A DNA stretch of 64,000 bases from an uncultured Clostridium sp. GTDB taxonomy: Bacteria; Bacillota; Clostridia; TANB77; CAG-508. Below the pieces are notes generated by a model. That model did no database searches, was not told where the DNA came from, and saw only the letters and a program-made list of their open reading frames with translations. The DNA lies in NCBI GenBank assembly GCA_946404215.1, contig CAMJCT010000002.1, positions 1 to 64,000 of the forward strand, in the 5' to 3' direction. This document shows positions 27,719 to 37,434 of this stretch, piece by piece (position 1 is the first letter of the stretch; every line of letters starts with the position of its first letter). The position numbers were made by a program, and so were the translations under genes.

Positions 27719-29839
27719 ATGGAAGAAAAGAAACAAAAAATTTTGAACCTTATGAAAGATAAAGATTATGTACCAATGAAAGCAAAAGAAATTGCAATGA
27801 TTATGAAGGTACCTAAAAATGAATATAATAAATTTTTAGAAATACTTGGAGAGTTAGAACTGGAAATGAAGATTCAAAAAAATAAAAAAAATAGGTTTAG
27901 AATTTTGGAAACCACATATTATGATGGAATTTATAGAAAAAATCAAAAGGGTTTTGGATTTGTTAAAATAGAAAATATAGAAGACGAATTATATATTTCA
28001 AAAGAAAATTCTTTAAATGCTTTAAATGGTGACAGAGTTTTAATTGAAATTATAGAAGAACAAAATAAAGTAAAAAAAGGAGAAGCCAAAGTTGTTAAAA
28101 TTTTAAAACACGAAAAAGACACTGTTGTTGGAATTTTCCAAAATAATAAAAACTTTGGATTTGTTGTACCAGATGATAGAAGTTTGGGAACAGATATCTA
28201 TATTTCAAAAAAAGATTTTGGAAAAGCTAGAAATAGCCATAAGGTATTAGTAAAAATCACAAAATATCCACAAAATGGAAAAAAAGCAGAAGGAAAAGTG
28301 TTAGAAGTATTAGGAAATGTTAATGAAGCGGGAGTTGATATGCTTTCTTTAATTAAAGAATACAAATTACCTTCAACTTTTCCTGAACAAGTTGTGGAAG
28401 AAGCAAAAAAATGTGGAAATAAGGTTGATAAAAAGGATATTCCAAACAGAGTTGATTTTAGAAAAGAAACAATTTTTACAATTGACGGAGAAGATGCAAA
28501 AGATTTAGATGATGCAGTAAGAGTTCAAAAATTAGAAAATGGAAATTACAGATTAGAAGTTCATATAGCAGATGTTAGTTACTATGTAAAAGAGGGAAGT
28601 TTATTAGATAGAGAAGCGTTATTAAGAGGTACAAGTATTTATATGCTTGGAAGAGTAATACCAATGCTTCCTAGAGAATTATCTAATGGTATATGTAGCT
28701 TAAATGCCGGAGAAGATAGATTCACACTTTCTTGTATAATGGAAATAGACAGGAAAGGGAAATTAGTTTCGGGAGAAATATTAAAAGGAATTATAAATGT
28801 AACTGAAAGAATGAATTATAAAGATGTTCAAACTATTTTAGATGAATCAGACAAAAGTGTAATAAGAAAATATGAAAAATATGTTAATGAATTTAAGCTA
28901 ATGGAAGAATTAGCATCAATTTTAAAAAATAGAAGAATGGAACAAGGTTATTTGAATTTAGATATACCAGAAAGTAAAATAGATTTAGATATAGATGGAA
29001 GGGTAACAAATGTATCGAAATATGAAACATCATTTAGTAATGAAATAATAGAGCAATTTATGCTAACTGCAAATGAAGTAGTAGCAGAAAAATTTTTCTG
29101 GTTAGATGCACCATTTATTTATCGTGTACATGAAGATCCAGAAATTGAAAAAATTCAAGAATTAAACAAATTTTTATTTAATTTTGGATTAAAAATAAAA
29201 GCAAGTAAAGGCAATATATATCCTAAAGAATTCTCAAAAATATTAGAAGAAGTAAAAGGAAAAGAAGAAGAAAAAGTAGTGTCTAATCTAATATTAAGGA
29301 CATTAAAAGTAGCCAGATATGAGGCAGAAAACAAAGGACATTTTGGGATTGCGAGTAAATATTATTGCCATTTTACATCTCCAATTAGAAGATATCCTGA
29401 TTTATTTATTCATAGAATTATTTCTAAATATATAGATAGTAATTATGATGTACAAGAAAAGTGGATTGAAGAGCACAAGGAAAAAGCAGAAGAAGGAGCA
29501 AAGCAGTCATCTGAAAGAGAAAAGATTGCAACAAAGGTAGAAAGAGAAGCGGAAAACTTGAAAAAGGCTGAATACATGGAAAGTAAAGTTGGAGATGAAT
29601 ATGATGGAATTGTATCATCTGTAACTTCATTTGGAATATTCGTAGAATTGCCAAATACAATTGAAGGATTGGTTAGATTTGAAGATTTAGGAAACGAATA
29701 TTTTATTTATGATGAGGATAGAAAGAGACTTATAGGAGAAAAAACAAATAAAACATATAAAATTGGAGACAAGGTAAAAATTAGAGTAAAGAGTGCAAGC
29801 AAATTATTAAGACAAATTGATTTTGAAATCTTAAATTAA
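27719..29839 (+). CDS. rnr: Ribonuclease R
   Basis: 706 aa from the ATG at 27719 (GAAAGGA upstream). Order: N-terminal winged helix, two cold-shock-type OB domains (YRKNQKGFGFVKIEN and GIFQNNKNFGFVVPDD), the RNB catalytic domain with FTIDGEDAKDLDDAV (metal-binding Asp residues), the conserved HFTSPIRRYPDL, and a C-terminal S1 domain (GDEYDGIVSSVTSFGIFVEL). A 3'-5' exoribonuclease for structured RNA and tmRNA-linked decay. Confidence 0.95.
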   Translation: MEEKKQKILNLMKDKDYVPMKAKEIAMIMKVPKNEYNKFLEILGELELEMKIQKNKKNRFRILETTYYDGIYRKNQKGFGFVKIENIEDELYISKENSLNALNGDRVLIEIIEEQNKVKKGEAKVVKILKHEKDTVVGIFQNNKNFGFVVPDDRSLGTDIYISKKDFGKARNSHKVLVKITKYPQNGKKAEGKVLEVLGNVNEAGVDMLSLIKEYKLPSTFPEQVVEEAKKCGNKVDKKDIPNRVDFRKETIFTIDGEDAKDLDDAVRVQKLENGNYRLEVHIADVSYYVKEGSLLDREALLRGTSIYMLGRVIPMLPRELSNGICSLNAGEDRFTLSCIMEIDRKGKLVSGEILKGIINVTERMNYKDVQTILDESDKSVIRKYEKYVNEFKLMEELASILKNRRMEQGYLNLDIPESKIDLDIDGRVTNVSKYETSFSNEIIEQFMLTANEVVAEKFFWLDAPFIYRVHEDPEIEKIQELNKFLFNFGLKIKASKGNIYPKEFSKILEEVKGKEEEKVVSNLILRTLKVARYEAENKGHFGIASKYYCHFTSPIRRYPDLFIHRIISKYIDSNYDVQEKWIEEHKEKAEEGAKQSSEREKIATKVEREAENLKKAEYMESKVGDEYDGIVSSVTSFGIFVELPNTIEGLVRFEDLGNEYFIYDEDRKRLIGEKTNKTYKIGDKVKIRVKSASKLLRQIDFEILN

Positions 29840-29845
29840 TCTAAT

Positions 29846-29885
29846 TGTTTTTGGGTGTTTTTGGGGACACCTTCCAAAAACACCT
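29846..29885. repeat. GGGGACACC-type repeat, left copy
   Basis: TGTTTTTGGGTG then TTTTTGGGGACACCTTCC. GGTGTTTTTGG (29854-29864) also pairs with CCAAAAACACC (29874-29884), so it may end rnr transcription. Its counterpart in inverse orientation is at 30313-30361, on the other side of the 56-aa gene. Confidence 0.7.
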
Positions 29886-29993
29886 TTGATAATTTTATAA
29901 TTATCCTTATCTGTTCAGGAGGTTAATTATAAAAAACAAAACAAAAAAGTACTCTATAAAAAAGATTCTAAAAGAATTTGAACTCATGGCAAT

Positions 29994-30164
29994 TTAAAAC
30001 AACCACATTGAAATATTAGAAAAAATAAGTGAAAATAAAGATAAAGTAATGACACAGATACCGCCATTGATATTATTTTTTTCTTTTAATTCATATAAAC
30101 CATAAGCTATAGTTCTTATACCAATATAAGAAGAAATAATAAAAAATACTATATTATAAATCAT
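29994..30164 (-). CDS. Small two-pass membrane protein, 56 aa
   Basis: Starts MIYNIVFFIISSYIGIRT and ends ISMWLF. AAAAGGAG precedes the ATG, a good ribosome binding site. Two hydrophobic segments (about residues 3-22 and 35-55) flank a short charged loop (YELKEKNN). No family recognised. It sits alone in a 520-base stretch bounded by inverted copies of a GGGGACACC repeat. The rest of that stretch is AT-rich and shows nothing else. Confidence 0.5.
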   Translation of the reverse strand: MIYNIVFFIISSYIGIRTIAYGLYELKEKNNINGGICVITLSLFSLIFSNISMWLF

Positions 30165-30312
30165 AAAAACTCCTTTTATAATTATTTTGAATTACCAGTC
30201 AAAGTATTTATTAGAATTAGAATTTTTAATTTGCACGCTTTTTATGCTTTTTTCAATTTTATTATATTTATATGCAGATAATGCTAAATACTAAATACTT
30301 TTAGATGTTTTT

Positions 30313-30361
30313 TGAAGGTGTCCCCAAAAGCACCCAAAAGCACCCAAAAGCATCCCAAAGC
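30313..30361. repeat. GGGGACACC-type repeat, right copy, with a short tandem tail
   Basis: AAGGTGTCCCC is followed by near-tandem CCAAAAGCA units (four, the last degenerate). It is the inverse of 29846-29885 and abuts the stop of gerAC. Too short and uneven for a CRISPR array. Confidence 0.7.
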
Positions 30362-30362
30362 A

Positions 30363-31517
30363 TTATGTTTCAGTAAGTAGCATTCCGGATTTTACAGAGG
30401 TGTCTACTTGAACATCAAAGAAAGTATTTCTATAATTATATAGCCAATTATAATTGTCAAATTCACCAGTAGTTGAAAAATTAGAACATGAATATCTACC
30501 AAATTTACAAATATCGGTTTTTAAATTTTTTGAGGTTTTATACAAAAAATCAGAAAAAACGGATTCTAAATACTTACTGCAAGAATTAGAAATAGTTTCT
30601 AAAACTTCGGGTGACAAATAATCAGAGTTATCTGACATTGAATAAATTCTACCATTAAATTTTAGTTTTATTTTTATATAAGGTGAAGAAGAACTTGTAT
30701 CTACTTCTACATCGGGTGATTTATCAGTGGAAATGTATAAATCTATATATTTATCTTTAGAATAGGGATCAGGTATAGAAATTAAAAAGCGCTCAACATC
30801 ATTGGTAATTGAAAGAAAGCTAATTGTTTCTAATGCATTTAATTCTCCTACAAATTTATCATGATAAAAAATAGCAAGACCCATACTTTCAGATTGTTCA
30901 GAATTTACATTGCCCAATATTGCATAAGGCATACTAGACTTGCTAATTAAAGAATTAAAAAAGTCACCAATAGTTGCATCAGTTATAAATCCAGTATATG
31001 AACTTGAATTAGGAAGGCTTTCATAATATTTTGCAATTAGATTTTCCAAATCAGGTTTAGTACTTTCTATATAATATTTGGCATCACATTTGCTAATTAC
31101 AATGTTAGAAGATGGTCTAATTTGAGTATCATTTATTAAAGTAAATATTTCATCAGAAATACCTTGTGAAGCAAGTTCTTCAGAAAAAACTATAATTTTG
31201 CAATGTGACATATTAATTTGCTTGCTAATGTAAGAATTCATTAAATTAATAGCACTGCTTAAAGAAGAAGCATCCACTGTTTTTATAATAGAACTGGTCT
31301 TACCGGAAGATTCAGATTCTGATTGAGAGCTAGAATCTGAATTTGGGGTAGAAAATTGAAATGTTACTTGTAAATTATTATTATCAGATTTATCTATACC
31401 TATTGCAATAACATAGGCGAGATTATCTAGGCTAAGAGACAGATAAGAATCAGAAAAAGCAATAATAAAAAGTATTATTAAAGTTAATATAAATGCATTT
31501 TTTAAGTTTTTATTCAT
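30363..31517 (-). CDS. gerAC: GerAC-type germinant receptor subunit (Ger(x)C family)
   Basis: 384 aa from the ATG at 31517, nine bases after AAAGGA. One N-terminal hydrophobic segment leads to LDNLAYVIAIGIDKSDNN, the usual Ger(x)C start. A Ser-rich insert (about residues 60-75) and the C-terminal Ger(x)C domain follow. Ger(x)C proteins are normally lipoproteins with a lipobox Cys just before this motif; here the position is occupied by SDSYLSLSL with no Cys, so the protein may stay anchored by its signal segment. Last gene of the gerA operon; overlaps gerAB by 8 bases. Confidence 0.85.
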   Translation of the reverse strand: MNKNLKNAFILTLIILFIIAFSDSYLSLSLDNLAYVIAIGIDKSDNNNLQVTFQFSTPNSDSSSQSESESSGKTSSIIKTVDASSLSSAINLMNSYISKQINMSHCKIIVFSEELASQGISDEIFTLINDTQIRPSSNIVISKCDAKYYIESTKPDLENLIAKYYESLPNSSSYTGFITDATIGDFFNSLISKSSMPYAILGNVNSEQSESMGLAIFYHDKFVGELNALETISFLSITNDVERFLISIPDPYSKDKYIDLYISTDKSPDVEVDTSSSSPYIKIKLKFNGRIYSMSDNSDYLSPEVLETISNSCSKYLESVFSDFLYKTSKNLKTDICKFGRYSCSNFSTTGEFDNYNWLYNYRNTFFDVQVDTSVKSGMLLTET

Positions 31518-32628
31518 TAAATAATTCCTTTCTAAAAGAAATCTTTTTAGATTTATTATGCAATACATTTGCAACTATTAAAATAGAAATTCCAATAAAA
31601 ATATAAACAGCAAGCATTAAATATGGATATATATGAGTTTCAAAATTATCTGAAATGGCATAATTTTTTGGAATTAAAGAAATTGCAAAAAATAATAATC
31701 CAAATACATCCACTAAAGGAGTAGAAGTTTCTATATTAGTTATTTTCTTAAAAATATTTAAAGAAAATTTACTTACAATACTTAAATAACATGCAAAAGC
31801 TAGAATCCAAAACAAAAGAAAAAATGATTCTAATCTTTGGAAAAAACTTCCTAATTCAATATATCTAGTTGCATTGTACAAAGGTGTGATTTCATCTGTT
31901 TCTAAAAAAAAGGAAAACATAAAAAGTAAAGTAGAAACACATAAAATAAGATATACAGCAGTAGCAATTGTAGATACAATAGCTATTTTTTTAAAATTTT
32001 CAGGCTCTTTTAAAAGTGGAGGCAAAAAATACAAAAAAATAATACCGCTAAATGCAGAAAGATTACTAAGCCCCAAAATGAAAGTATTAAATAAGCCATC
32101 CCCCAGTATTGGAAAAATTCTTTGTGGTACAAATTTATTCATATTTGCAAAAAACAAAAAAATGATACTAGCAAAAACAAGAGGTAAAATTAATAAATTT
32201 GTTTTTAAAGTAGCGTTAAAATCTAGTCTATTTGCCGTACATAAAGCTATAATAAAAAGTATAATAATATAAGTTATGTCTGTCATAGGGAAGTATAAAA
32301 TTTTAAGACTTTCGCAAAAATTTCTAAGTAAAATGCTAGAGCTGACAAAAAAATATAATATAAATATTGTACCTATAATGTTACGAAAAACTTTTCCTCC
32401 AACAAAGTAAGAAACATCAATTATATCTTGACCGGGGAATTTTTTAAATAATCTAAAAATTGTAAAAGCTAGAATTATAGCAATTATACTGACATATATC
32501 AAATTAATAATAGTAGCTGACTTAGTAGTAACCAAAAGTTGCCTTGGAAGAGAGGAAATGGTATGTGTTACTACTATTATTAAAACAAGCATAATAGCCT
32601 CTAAATTCCCTATTTTATATTTTGACAT
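31510..32628 (-). CDS. gerAB: GerAB-type germinant receptor subunit (APC-superfamily transporter fold)
   Basis: 372 aa with about ten membrane segments. The N-terminus KIGNLEAIMLVLIIVVTH and the SLPRQLL region fit the spore germination GerAB/YndE family, which binds the germinant in the spore inner membrane. AAGGTGA lies before the ATG and the gene begins four bases after gerAA ends, indicating translational coupling. Confidence 0.9.
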   Translation of the reverse strand: MSKYKIGNLEAIMLVLIIVVTHTISSLPRQLLVTTKSATIINLIYVSIIAIILAFTIFRLFKKFPGQDIIDVSYFVGGKVFRNIIGTIFILYFFVSSSILLRNFCESLKILYFPMTDITYIIILFIIALCTANRLDFNATLKTNLLILPLVFASIIFLFFANMNKFVPQRIFPILGDGLFNTFILGLSNLSAFSGIIFLYFLPPLLKEPENFKKIAIVSTIATAVYLILCVSTLLFMFSFFLETDEITPLYNATRYIELGSFFQRLESFFLLFWILAFACYLSIVSKFSLNIFKKITNIETSTPLVDVFGLLFFAISLIPKNYAISDNFETHIYPYLMLAVYIFIGISILIVANVLHNKSKKISFRKELFNE

Positions 32629-32632
32629 AAAA

Positions 32633-34359
32633 TCACCTTTTTCTGTAAAGATTTGGATTAAACTTCCATTTCATAGAAATTTTATCCTGAGATTTAGGTT
32701 TCTCTGAAGAGACATAAGAAGGACGATATTCTCTTTTCCATATTGGAATTAAAAAGTAATTATTACCATTAGAATCGATGGAAGGTGCATAAGGAGAAGT
32801 ATATGGAACTCCAAATGAGCGTAAACTACATAGTGTAGATATATAAACAAATAAACCTAAAGAGATACCGAGAAATCCAGCAATAAAACCAAGAAGAATA
32901 AATGCAAATCTGAAGTATCTCAAATGAAATCCGAAAGAAAAGTCAGGTATAGTAAAAGAAGAAATACCAGTTATGGCAACTACTATAATAAGTATAGGAC
33001 TAACAATACTTGCACTTACAGCAGCTTGTCCCAAAACTAATGCCCCAACGATACCGGATAGTAGGGCCAATAGGTGAAGGAACTCTTAAGCCAGCTTCTC
33101 TTATTAGTTCAAAAGAAATTTCCATAAATAATATTTCCAAGATTATAGGAAATGGAACATTTTCTCTGGCTACAATAATAGAAGACAATAATTCTGTTGG
33201 CAATATTTCCTGATGAAAACTGGTAACAGCAACATATAATCCCGGTAGAAGCAATGTTATAAGAGAACATAGAATTCGAAGGAATCTAAGAAAATTTGCA
33301 AAATTAACATGTAAATTAGTATCCTCTGGGGATGTTAAAAAATCAATTAAAATCCCAGGAGCAATAAGAGAATAGGGGGTGCCATTTACTAATATTACAA
33401 CTCTTCCATTTAAAATGTATTTACATGATTTATCTGGTCTTTCTGTAGATAGCATACATGGAACGCCCAAAATATTTGAATCAGCAAGAAGTTGTTCAAG
33501 TTCACCAGACGAGAGTAATGAGTCAATTTCTAAGTTGTTTAATCTATATTTAACCTCACTGACTAAATCAGGATTTACTATATCTTGCATATAACAAATA
33601 GCACATTTAGTTTTTGTCAAATTTCCCACTTCAACATTTTCTATAATTAAATTTTCATTGTTTATAATTCTCCTAAGCATTGAAGTGTTTGTTCTAATAT
33701 TTTCAACAAATGCTTCATGAGGACCTTTTATGACTATTTCATTTGAAGGCTTATCAACACTTCTTTGATTAAAACCTTTTACTTCTATATCGAAGGCAAT
33801 ATCTAGAGTATCTACAAATAATGAACAATTGCCGAGAATTAATTCCAGAAATTGCATCTTCAAATTTTGAAACCTGTTTAATAGTATTTTGAGGCATTAG
33901 ACAATTAGTAATATAAGAAGCTAAATCAAATTTTTTGATTTTTCGAACAGTTATATTATTATTAATAGTTTCTGAAATTACATTACTATGTGAACCATTA
34001 TAAAGATTATTTCTATTTCGCATCATTAAAGGTTCTAATATAAATTCATCCATAATTTTAGAATTTATCATTCCATCGATGTAAACTAAAAAAGCATTGT
34101 ATTGCTTTCCTCTAGCGTTTAAAGTAAATTCGCGCAGAATAATATCACTATTTATTAATAAATTATATTTAGTTTTCATATAATCAATATTAACACTAAT
34201 ACTAGAAAAAACGTTAGTATTTGACTCGTTAGAATTGTTAAATAAAAAAGAAGTAGATTCAGCATTTTGGTTTTTATTTTGATAATCAGTCATACTAAAA
34301 TTGTATTCTGGTGCTGGATTATATGATAATAGAGATTGAAAGAAATTGACTATTTTCAT
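32633..34359 (-). CDS. gerAA: GerAA-type germinant receptor subunit, split by two CGG frameshifts
   Basis: Start ATG at 34359 with GAGGAG upstream. The protein is spread over three frames. The first 175 codons end at an in-frame CGG (33834-33832); skipping its C gives INS-G-NCSLFVD, the usual start of the conserved GerA domain. The second frame runs 259 codons to another in-frame CGG (33056-33054); skipping that C gives PIGPTI-G-IVGALVLGQAAV, a nearly invariant GerAA segment. The third frame is 140 codons to the stop at 32633. The reconstructed length is 574 aa with four to six membrane segments near the C-terminus. If the shifts do not occur, the receptor is dead although gerAB and gerAC are intact. 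Confidence 0.85.
33054..33056 (-). other. In-frame CGG at a +1 frameshift (site 5)
   Basis: ACT ATC CGG T on the minus strand. Skipping the C gives ATC GGT ATC GTT GGG, the invariant I-G-I-V-G of GerAA. This is the site where the expected residue is best defined. Confidence 0.8.
33832..33834 (-). other. In-frame CGG at a +1 frameshift (site 4)
   Basis: AAT TCT CGG C on the minus strand, codon 176 of gerAA. Skipping the C gives TCT GGC AAT, matching the SG-x-x-LF-D pattern of the family. Confidence 0.78.
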
Positions 34360-34399
34360 TATTGACTCCTCTTTAGCTGTAAATTGTAACATATTTTAA

Positions 34400-34463
34400 G
34401 TTACTGTTCAGTCTTAAAATTTAAGCGGTCCTGCCTAACAGAGATTTAAGTCTGACTAGTAAC
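34400..34463. repeat. Small inverted-repeat element, copy 2
   Basis: GTTACTGTTCAGTCTTA at 34400-34416 is identical to the left arm at 367-383. The right arm TAAGTCTGACTAGTAAC at 34447-34463 is imperfect. It lies between the divergent gerA operon and the transglutaminase gene. Confidence 0.7.
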
Positions 34464-34565
34464 GTTTTAATTATTATTTGTAAAAAGATACAAAATATAC
34501 TAGTTTTTAATATAAAAAAATGCTATAATAGTTATAGTAGGTAAAATAAAAAACAGGAGAAAAAA

Positions 34566-35732
34566 ATGAAAGATAGGTTTGTAACAATTGTTATGACAGG
34601 CATAACAATTATGATATTTTTATTACTTGGATTTCTAGGTGCTATTTTTTTTAGCGAAATGCAAAATATAGAAACATCAAATGAACTGCAGGGGGTTGAA
34701 ACAATTGGCAATACATATGAACAAGATGAAACAGCAACAATAAGTTCAATGGAAACAGACAAAGCACAAAATGAAATAAAAGTTCCACAAATTGTTGAAA
34801 ACCCATTAGACCAGATAAAACCACAAAAAGACAGCAATAGTTCAAGTAACAATAATTATACAAATATAAATATAGATAAATATTTTTATAATCAATTGGA
34901 AGATTATTCAAAAGTTATATATAGAGCATTTGAAAGCAATAAAGAAAATATGAAGACAGGAAAATATCAAATAGAATTTGGAGATGCATTTTCAAATTTG
35001 TTAAAACAATCTAATGGTCAAAGTTTACTAAATACATATTATCAATCTGCAATTGAAGCATATATATATGACAATCCAGAAGTTTTTTACTTAAATCCTA
35101 ACAAAATGTATTTAAATATAGAGACAACAACAAGAGGAAAAAATGTAAGTTATAATGCATTTATAAATTGCGGAAAAAATGAAAGTTACTTAACGGATGA
35201 ATTTTCTTCTAAACAGCAAATAGACCAAGCAACTAACAATATAGAGCAAGTTAAAAATAGTATTATAAGAAATAGAACTGGGAATACATATAAAGACATA
35301 AAAATGGTTCATGACTATATTATAAATAATACAGATTATGACACAACATTATCAAAACAAAATATTTACAATATATATGGAACGCTTGTAAACCGAAAGT
35401 CTGTATGTGAAGGATATGCTAAATCGTTTAAATATATTATGGATGAATTAGGAATACCTTGTACACTAGTAATAGGAAAAGCAACTAATTCTGAAGGTCA
35501 AAGTGAAAATCATGCATGGAATTATGTTCAATTAGAAGGGGCATGGTATGCTATAGATACAACATGGGATGACCCAATTTCTAATTCTGGAGTGGTAAAT
35601 GAAAGTTCAAAGTACAAATTCTTTTTAAAAGGTATAACAGAAATGTCTAAAGACCATACTCCTAGTGGTCAATTTTCAGAAGGAGGAAAAACATTTACTT
35701 ATCCTAGTATAAGTACAAGAAATTATCAATAA
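34566..35732 (+). CDS. Membrane-anchored transglutaminase-like protein
   Basis: 388 aa; CAGGAG precedes the ATG. An N-terminal membrane segment (about residues 8-30) is followed by a Ser/Asn/Gln-rich linker and an extracytoplasmic domain. The catalytic triad of the transglutaminase core is visible: Cys in KSVCEGYAKSF, His in ENHAWNYVQLEG and Asp in AIDTTWDDP. Such proteins act as cysteine peptidases or crosslinkers at the cell surface. Monocistronic. Confidence 0.85.
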   Translation: MKDRFVTIVMTGITIMIFLLLGFLGAIFFSEMQNIETSNELQGVETIGNTYEQDETATISSMETDKAQNEIKVPQIVENPLDQIKPQKDSNSSSNNNYTNINIDKYFYNQLEDYSKVIYRAFESNKENMKTGKYQIEFGDAFSNLLKQSNGQSLLNTYYQSAIEAYIYDNPEVFYLNPNKMYLNIETTTRGKNVSYNAFINCGKNESYLTDEFSSKQQIDQATNNIEQVKNSIIRNRTGNTYKDIKMVHDYIINNTDYDTTLSKQNIYNIYGTLVNRKSVCEGYAKSFKYIMDELGIPCTLVIGKATNSEGQSENHAWNYVQLEGAWYAIDTTWDDPISNSGVVNESSKYKFFLKGITEMSKDHTPSGQFSEGGKTFTYPSISTRNYQ

Positions 35733-35762
35733 AAAAATTGGGTATCCCCAATTTTTTTTTTA
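35731..35762. terminator. Bidirectional terminator between the transglutaminase gene and spoIVA
   Basis: AAAAAAATTGGG pairs with CCCAATTTTTTT. It overlaps the spoIVA stop and serves both convergent genes. Confidence 0.85.
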
Positions 35763-37238
35763 TAGAATAATACAAATTAATCCACCACTGCCTTCATTAA
35801 CAATACGTTCTAAAGTCTCCTGTAATTTGATTTGAGCATCTTCTGGCATCTTAGTTAGTTTCGTTTGAAGACCTTCGTTTACAAGTTCATGCAGACTTTT
35901 TCCAAAAATATTTGACTTCCATATTTCTTTTGGATTGTTTTCAAATTCAGAAAGTAAATAGTTAACAAGTTCTTCAGACTGCTTTTCGGAACCAACTATT
36001 GGAGAAACTTCAGTTTCGACATTTGTTTTTATTAAATGTATAGAAGGAGCCGTTGCTTTCAACTTTACCCCAAATCGAGATCCTTGCTTTATCATTTCAG
36101 GCTCTTCTAAAACTAAATCGTCAATAGAAGGAGTTACAATACCATAACCTTTAGAATTTACCTCATCTAAAGCATATGAAATTTTATCATATTTTTTCTT
36201 GGCTGTAGAAAGTTCAGATATTATACTAAATAAATCACCCTCATTGTTTATTGTAACACCCGTAATTTCAGAAAGAACTCGGTAAAATAGTTCATCTTTC
36301 AAAACAATTTCTATACTTACATTTCCAGAACCTAGTTGTATATCTTCTATTGATGTTTTTGCAATAATTTCAGTTTGTTTAATAGAGTCTACACAATTTG
36401 AAACTTCTTTTAAAACAGTTATATTTAAAAAGGCGTTTTTAATTTCTTTAAACAACTCAATTTTTAAAGGATGTTCAAAATCAAGACCATCAATCCATTT
36501 AGAAAAGTTGACTTTTATTTGACTAACAGGAAATTCATATAAAACCTTTGAAAATATATTGTTTATATCATCTAAACTTAAGTATTCACAATTTAAAGGA
36601 AGAACAGTTGCATTGTATTTTTCTTTTAATTCATTAGCTAAATCTTGCGTATAGTCAGAAGAAGGTTCTAATGAATTTAAAACTATTATAAAAGGTTTAT
36701 TTAAAGCTTTTAACTCGGAAACGACCCTTTCTTCAGCTTTTACGTAATCTTCTCGTGGTATATCTGAAAAAGAGCCATCGGTAGTTACTAAGATACCAAT
36801 AGTGGAATGTTCTTCTATTACTTTTTTTGTTCCAATTTCTGCAGCTTGCTCAAAGGGTATTTCCTCTTCAGACCAAGGTGTTTTTACCATTCTAGGCATA
36901 TCATCTTCAAGATAACCAATTGCATTATCCACTAAATAACCAACACAATCAACTAAACGTGTTTTGAATTTTAAATTATTATCAAGAGAAATTTCTATAG
37001 CCTCATTAGGTACAAATTTGGGTTCTGTTGTCATTATTGTTCTACCACCAGAACTTTGTGGCAATTCATCTTTGGCTCTTTCTTTCTTATATTCATTACT
37101 TATATTTGGAATAACCAATAAATCCATAAATTTTTTTATAAAAGTAGATTTACCAGTTCTTACAGGGCCAACAACCCCTACATATATATCACCATCTGTT
37201 CTTTTTGCGATGTCTTGATACAATCTTGTATTTTCCAT
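35760..37238 (-). CDS. spoIVA: Stage IV sporulation protein A (SpoIVA)
   Basis: 492 aa, full length. Walker A GPVRTGKSTFIKKF at residues 24-37, then the conserved SGGRTIMTTEPKFVP, a long middle domain and the C-terminal end LICIIL. SpoIVA is an ATPase that polymerises on the forespore membrane and anchors coat and cortex. AAGGAGG precedes the ATG. Strong evidence that this organism forms endospores. Expected to be mother-cell (SigE) expressed; I did not identify the promoter. Confidence 0.95.
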   Translation of the reverse strand: MENTRLYQDIAKRTDGDIYVGVVGPVRTGKSTFIKKFMDLLVIPNISNEYKKERAKDELPQSSGGRTIMTTEPKFVPNEAIEISLDNNLKFKTRLVDCVGYLVDNAIGYLEDDMPRMVKTPWSEEEIPFEQAAEIGTKKVIEEHSTIGILVTTDGSFSDIPREDYVKAEERVVSELKALNKPFIIVLNSLEPSSDYTQDLANELKEKYNATVLPLNCEYLSLDDINNIFSKVLYEFPVSQIKVNFSKWIDGLDFEHPLKIELFKEIKNAFLNITVLKEVSNCVDSIKQTEIIAKTSIEDIQLGSGNVSIEIVLKDELFYRVLSEITGVTINNEGDLFSIISELSTAKKKYDKISYALDEVNSKGYGIVTPSIDDLVLEEPEMIKQGSRFGVKLKATAPSIHLIKTNVETEVSPIVGSEKQSEELVNYLLSEFENNPKEIWKSNIFGKSLHELVNEGLQTKLTKMPEDAQIKLQETLERIVNEGSGGLICIIL

Positions 37239-37434
37239 CCATATACCTCCTTAGATTTTCGTTAAATGTTTGTACTAAATTACTTTATTTAATATATATT
37301 GACTAAGACGAATTAATATGACAAGTTTAATTAAAAACCTCTTGATAAGAAAAAAAATATGTGATAAAATAGCAACATTATAAAATAAGTCATATAATAA
37401 ATAGAAAATAAAAGTGGAAGGAATGAAATAAATA

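Noticed and set aside
30321..30361. Near-tandem CCAAAAGCA units as a possible CRISPR
   Set aside because: Units are about 10 bp without spacers and no cas genes are present; it is the tail of the inverted repeat.
33000..34392. Three separate genes instead of one gerAA
   Set aside because: The pieces join end to end into one GerAA protein with conserved segments spanning the junctions; only the first has a ribosome binding site.
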